Part shown: positions 51,499-55,185 of the stretch, piece by piece
Layout of the letters: each line of letters begins with the position of its first letter
Position numbering within the stretch: the first letter of the stretch is position 1
Assembly: GCA_014802265.1 (NCBI GenBank)
Contig: JAAVCP010000046.1
Coordinates: 1-55,185 of the forward strand
DNA: 55,185 nt
Origin: Bacteroides sp.
GTDB lineage: Bacteria; Bacteroidota; Bacteroidia; Bacteroidales; Muribaculaceae
Direction of reading: 5' to 3'
Notes under the pieces: generated by a model
What the model saw: only the letters and a program-made list of their open reading frames with translations
The model's database searches: none
What the model was told of the DNA's origin: nothing
Translations under genes and position numbers: made by a program

Positions 51499-52833
51499 TT
51501 AAAGACTTAATGATTTTGAGACAGAGCGGCCGATTTCTGCGATCTCAGACTGATAATGCTTACGGGCAGTCATGTGCAGGAATGATTCCTTATCCTTCAA
51601 GTCCGTGAGCTGGAAATAGGTTCTTGCCGTAGATTTCTCGATAGGCTTCATGCCGAGGTCAACACCGTCATATGAGGCGCGAATCATATAGTCTCCGGAA
51701 CGGGTCTTTAAGATAGCTGTGTTCTTGAAGGGAACCTCCTCATTCGGGTCAGGAGGAAGCCACGGGTCATTCTTAGCAAGATACGGCTGTTCACCGAGTG
51801 CGAGACGCTGCTTGTCAACGTGGTCGAGGATAAGGTCGGAAGCCTTGTTGACATCAGCCATTATCGAGACGATGAACTTCGGCTCTTTCTTCAGCACGCT
51901 GATCCACGAGTCAAGATAAGCCGCAGAGTTGTCGGTAATCTTCGAGTCGAAACCCATGGAGTGGCTTATCATAGCCGCAGTAAGCTCCGCGACTAATTCC
52001 TCCTTGGCATACTTCGGGTCACCGAACTTGCCGCCCATCTCACGGTTGAGCCTTTCCGGTGTCATCGTCGAGTGTGTCATCTCGTGGAGCATTGTCGAAT
52101 AGAACTCCATGCCGTCACGGTATATCTCCTCCGGAGTGGAGCCGATATTGAACTGCGCCTTCATCGGAAGCACTACAATATCGCGTGATGGAGAATAGTA
52201 GGCACCGTTTTCTCTTTTGTCAGCCTGTATGGGACATAGCCACGACTGCTGCAGGATCATGCGGTCGAGAGCCGTATGGGCATACATGCCTTGTGTGTCA
52301 CGAAGTTCAGGAACCTTGAACTTGTCAATAAGTTTCTGTACACGCTCAGGCTGCACCTCACGGAGATTGGTCTGGTCTATGTTGTAGACGGGGAAAGCCT
52401 TGATGAAAGGAATGACATCGAGGTTCTTCCGTTCCTCCTTCGACATAGCCTTATACTCGTCGGAGCTTATTTTCTTTCCGTCCTTGTCCTTCACCATCAT
52501 ATCCCAATACACTACCGGAAACGACTTTTCACCTTTTAGGACGTGAGCTTTCAGGTTGTGAGCCTGCTTGAAGGTGAGATATACAGGAAGCTGATAGCCT
52601 TTGGCTGCAGTGTGAAGCTGGAGGAAGAATGAGTTTGACCCGGAGTAATTACGACCACCGACATTCTGAGGAAGTCCGGCATAGCCGTTGGCACCGCCAA
52701 TCCAGCCCTGCCTCCAGTCGGAGTCCTTCATCTGCTCCATGCGGTCAATCATCATCTCGACAAAACGGTCAAGCGCAACTTGACCTGCGCCTGCCGAAGT
52801 GCCGGGAAATGAGAACTTAGTTCCAGATGCCAT
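51499..52833 (-). CDS. ArdC-like antirestriction protein (zincin)
   Basis: This 444-aa protein has the ArdC layout. The N-terminal ssDNA-binding domain starts with LDRFVEMMIDRMEQ and has GGRNYSGSNSFFLQL, and the metallopeptidase-like domain carries HEMTHST (HExxH) near residue 250 and the downstream EELVAELTAAM helix near 278. ArdC proteins protect incoming single-stranded DNA from host restriction and are carried by conjugative elements. Having this in the same window as a BREX locus means the element carries both a defence barrier and a way to pass others' barriers. The start overlaps the previous gene's end by 17 bases. Confidence 0.85.
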   Translation of the reverse strand: MASGTKFSFPGTSAGAGQVALDRFVEMMIDRMEQMKDSDWRQGWIGGANGYAGLPQNVGGRNYSGSNSFFLQLHTAAKGYQLPVYLTFKQAHNLKAHVLKGEKSFPVVYWDMMVKDKDGKKISSDEYKAMSKEERKNLDVIPFIKAFPVYNIDQTNLREVQPERVQKLIDKFKVPELRDTQGMYAHTALDRMILQQSWLCPIQADKRENGAYYSPSRDIVVLPMKAQFNIGSTPEEIYRDGMEFYSTMLHEMTHSTMTPERLNREMGGKFGDPKYAKEELVAELTAAMISHSMGFDSKITDNSAAYLDSWISVLKKEPKFIVSIMADVNKASDLILDHVDKQRLALGEQPYLAKNDPWLPPDPNEEVPFKNTAILKTRSGDYMIRASYDGVDLGMKPIEKSTARTYFQLTDLKDKESFLHMTARKHYQSEIAEIGRSVSKSLSL

Positions 52834-53044
52834 AATTCTCGTCGTCGATTACCTGCTTATCCATAGCGGAGACCTCTGTCTGTTCGAGGTAGAACTCGGC
52901 AGCATCATCGCTGGGTTCCACACCGTGTTCATCACACCATTTGAGAAAGTCCTTTTCGCTGTCGCTTTCAAGAACGAAGCTGAGGTGGCCGATTTTACCG
53001 TCCTGAAGGAGCTGCACAAGCTCATCATATTCAATTTTTACCAT
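52817..53044 (-). CDS. Small acidic protein
   Basis: This 75-aa, very acidic protein (YDELVQLLQDGKIGHLSFVL, DDAAEFYLEQTEVSAMD) is a plausible partner or DNA mimic. It is encoded directly upstream of ArdC with a 17-base overlap, so it is likely translated with it. No family recognised. Confidence 0.55.
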   Translation of the reverse strand: MVKIEYDELVQLLQDGKIGHLSFVLESDSEKDFLKWCDEHGVEPSDDAAEFYLEQTEVSAMDKQVIDDENYGIWN

Positions 53045-53064
53045 TTTTCTGATTGTTGAGAGTT

Positions 53065-54681
53065 TTACATTTTCATTGATGTGGATTTCTCCATCTTAAT
53101 TGCCGGTGTCGCAAGAAGGCTCTTGACCTCTTCGCCTACATATTTCGCAGCAATCTGTTCGCGTGTGGCGGTCTTAGTTTTATAGAGGGAGAAGCCATCA
53201 TCGAAAGACATCTCTTTCTTCTCGGTCTTTCCACGTTCTCCGAGATCAACAGATACTTTCCACTTACCGTCTGAGCGGTCTTTGGCAATCCGGATCTGCT
53301 CTTTTTCAATGCCTTCGGGCAATTTGAACTGCTGGTAGTATGAAGAGAGATGCAGCCGCTCACCGAAGTTCCTTTCCACAAGTTGACCCGGAGTCATTAC
53401 TCGGTCGAAGTAGGCGTTCAAGTCCTGCCGCGATGCAACAGTAGACATCTTGTTTTCGCCAATCTGGGCATAGAACTTGTATTTGCCGAAATCAGGCCGC
53501 TCCGGATCCTTCTCCTTGTAGACATTGAACTTGTCTATGGTTATGTTGCCATCGGGACCGGTCAGGACGTTGGGAGTCTTGAAGGCAACCTCCGGAACTT
53601 TCGGCATAAGCTTTGTCGGATAATAGCGTTCCATGAGATATGGCACGGTCAACCCTTTCCTTTGGTAAACAGCAAGGTCGGCCTGGTCCATCTTCTGTGG
53701 CTTTAACTGCTCTCCGTTGATTTTTGCGGTGAAATACCAATCCTGGGAATCCTTGTCTTGGAAGGCATGACCATGGGTTATTTTATCACCGTTCACTGTC
53801 ACCATTTGAGCATCACGGGTTTTGTGCCCCTGCTGTGCCTCCTGCTTCTGCTCGGACTTGACTTCCTGTTTCTGTTCGGATTTGGCTTCAGTCTTGGTCT
53901 CTGCCTTCACCTCAGTCTTTGCCTCGGCTTTTGCCTTGGGCTGCTCCTGCTCAGGAGCCTTTTCTTTCTTTTTTCTTGGCATGGTAGTGTTTGTAAGTTT
54001 TGTTTCATCTGATTTGTAGCGCGGTATCTCCTTATTGGATTTACTGGCATCCTCCTTCTTGGCTTTCTTCAGTTTCGGGTCTTCAAGCTGCTCGCATATA
54101 GCAATCCTCATTCCGGCACGGACGAGTTTCGGGAGATACATATCGAGGGAATGGTGCTTGAAGCCGATTACATCCGTTTTGACACCTCCGATTTCTTTCG
54201 ACTCCATATCAAGTCCGAGAATATTCTTGGTTTTAAGAGCATCCTGACGGAAAATCTCGTAAGAGTCATTACGCCTGAACAGGAGAATAGCATCGGGGTG
54301 CCTGGCTTTCATCTCCTCGAACTGCTTCATAAGAGAGGTGTCCTGCGGGTCTTTCTTCTTCATTTCCGATATTGCTTTATTGCGTAATTTGATATACCTG
54401 TTAATCATGCTGAGCGTTTCCTCAGCGTAAACCAGGTAGTATCTGTTGCGGTCATCGTTGCCGGGAACATAGCTGGAACGATTCTCTGTATCATGAATCC
54501 ATTGAAGGATTCTGTCGGCTCTCGCCTGAACATTTCCGGAAAGTAATGTATGCCTTTCAATAATACCTCCGGAAATTGGATTAAAGAAAGCCTTCTCCCT
54601 TGTCATCTGACGCGCTTTCAAGTCATCAATGGGGAAGAGTTCTTTCAGGAAATCAACTTCGGCTTGGTTCTCGGCTGTCAT
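53065..54681 (-). CDS. Large element protein with a MutS-domain-I-like segment
   Basis: This 538-aa protein resembles the mismatch-recognition domain I of MutS at about residues 117-215 (FEEMKARHPDAILLFRRNDS, YEIFRQDALKTKNILGLDME, then KHHSLDMYLPKLVRAGMRIA and ICEQLEDP). A long Lys/Glu/Ala repeat linker follows (about 235-290, KAEAKTEVKAETKTEAKSEQ), and a C-terminal DUF3945/DUF4099-like half. MutS-like ATPase and clamp parts are missing, so it is not a repair enzyme; it may bind DNA distortions such as nicks or branched transfer intermediates. The following gene has related sequence. Family assignment is by pattern. Confidence 0.6.
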   Translation of the reverse strand: MTAENQAEVDFLKELFPIDDLKARQMTREKAFFNPISGGIIERHTLLSGNVQARADRILQWIHDTENRSSYVPGNDDRNRYYLVYAEETLSMINRYIKLRNKAISEMKKKDPQDTSLMKQFEEMKARHPDAILLFRRNDSYEIFRQDALKTKNILGLDMESKEIGGVKTDVIGFKHHSLDMYLPKLVRAGMRIAICEQLEDPKLKKAKKEDASKSNKEIPRYKSDETKLTNTTMPRKKKEKAPEQEQPKAKAEAKTEVKAETKTEAKSEQKQEVKSEQKQEAQQGHKTRDAQMVTVNGDKITHGHAFQDKDSQDWYFTAKINGEQLKPQKMDQADLAVYQRKGLTVPYLMERYYPTKLMPKVPEVAFKTPNVLTGPDGNITIDKFNVYKEKDPERPDFGKYKFYAQIGENKMSTVASRQDLNAYFDRVMTPGQLVERNFGERLHLSSYYQQFKLPEGIEKEQIRIAKDRSDGKWKVSVDLGERGKTEKKEMSFDDGFSLYKTKTATREQIAAKYVGEEVKSLLATPAIKMEKSTSMKM

Positions 54682-54683
54682 GA

Positions 54684-55185
54684 TTACAGTTTCAGACCGG
54701 ACTTATTCTGTTCTTTGGATGGCTGGAGATGTATGGCGCGTTCACGGGAGTGCTTGTCTACAATCTGCTGATATTCCCAACGGTTCTTGTCAGTCATCAC
54801 AAGACCGATATATTCAGGGTGTAGCTCGTCGTATTTAAGTTTCTGTTGGCGTTCCCACTCCTTCATGTCGCCCTTGACAATCTTGAAGCCCTGAGATTCC
54901 TTAAGGTCAATGCCAACTGTCACATTCTCTCCTCCGACGTTTAGTTCCGTAGGTTTTCCCTCCCGGACAGCCTGCTTCTGCTTGGTGCCGAGTTCAATGT
55001 CGTTGACCTTCTCCATGTCTTTGAGCCGCTGTTCCACCTGAACATCAGTCACCCTCTTGTGAATAACGGATTTGGTTTCCGGATCAAGCTGGAGATATTG
55101 GCGTGTCTTCTCCCCGTTGATGTCAATGGATTTCTGAATGACGTCTCCGTGTCGTAGACGCTCTGCCTCCTGAGGTGAGAGTTTC
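54684..55185 (-). CDS. DUF3945-like protein, cut by the window edge
   Basis: The frame, open to the end of the window, reads KLSPQEAERLRHGDVIQKSI, DINGEKTRQYLQLDPETKSV, then KQKQAVREGKPTELNVGGEN. That is the repeated beta unit of DUF3945, common in Bacteroidales transfer regions. Its stop lies two bases before the start of the downstream gene, with which it shares the C-terminal repeat type. At least 167 codons are visible; the 5' end is missing. Confidence 0.6.
   Translation of the reverse strand, partial: KLSPQEAERLRHGDVIQKSIDINGEKTRQYLQLDPETKSVIHKRVTDVQVEQRLKDMEKVNDIELGTKQKQAVREGKPTELNVGGENVTVGIDLKESQGFKIVKGDMKEWERQQKLKYDELHPEYIGLVMTDKNRWEYQQIVDKHSRERAIHLQPSKEQNKSGLKL

Overview
The window is a mosaic of mobile DNA from a Bacteroidales chromosome or conjugative element. 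The evidence for the host is promoters of the Bacteroidota type (TTG, about 19-20 bases, TAnnTTTG), an IS982-family element, PcfK/PcfJ, DUF6926, ArdC, DUF3945 and histone-H1-like cargo genes, and a MobC/TraG-type coupling protein. A gut member such as Bacteroides or Muribaculaceae is plausible, but the sequence does not decide the genus.

Bases 1-5,470 are a decaying element end. They hold a multiply frameshifted coupling-protein gene (T4CP/MobC), an intact YafQ-type toxin-antitoxin pair, a frameshifted C-terminal scrap of a probable conjugation outer-membrane protein, a complete IS982-type insertion sequence, a lipoprotein of ten SEL1 repeats encoded by near-identical 108-bp units, and a small zinc-ribbon membrane protein. 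Bases 6,421-15,973 form a second, self-contained integrative island. It is bounded by 46-bp copies of the 3' half of a tRNA-Met(CAT) gene and carries a frameshifted tyrosine integrase, a MobC-like mobilisation protein and one three-gene cargo operon: a Schlafen/AlbA_2-type ATPase-like protein ending in an amber stop, a DUF262-DUF1524 protein and a second, HNH-less DUF262 protein. This looks like a GmrSD-related defence cassette.

Bases 16,067-21,044 are a replication/control block: an XRE repressor, small HTH proteins, a replisome organiser and a DnaC-like helicase loader, followed by small accessory genes. Bases 21,478-40,713 are a type I BREX locus: brxA, brxB, brxC, pglX, pglZ, brxL. Three aspects are unusual. 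(i) A 704-aa protein with an HU fold, a PD-(D/E)XK nuclease motif and a WYL-like region sits between pglX and pglZ, directly behind a truncated, diverged copy of the pglZ 5' end with which it overlaps by ATGA. (ii) BrxL ends in what looks like an MIT_C/phospholipase-D-like domain instead of a recognisable Lon protease domain. (iii) An AT-rich tail of three genes follows brxL: a PD-(D/E)XK protein, a HEPN (R-x4-H) protein and a caspase/CHAT-like protein. The whole set ends at a strong hairpin.

Bases 40,810-55,185 are the backbone of a conjugative element, read leftward: PcfJ, PcfK, DUF6926, a histone-H1-like protein, topoisomerase-type zinc ribbons, a Toprim primase, ArdC antirestriction protein, a protein with a MutS-domain-I-like segment, and DUF3945. 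A roughly 280-bp module with a rightward promoter occurs three times (upstream of BREX, and at 43.0 and 45.5 kb). At the last two sites it is followed by tandem 350-bp noncoding units. The four units show compensatory base changes in several long helices and so look like a structured RNA family. That array and the HU-nuclease-WYL insertion in BREX are the best candidates for undescribed biology here.
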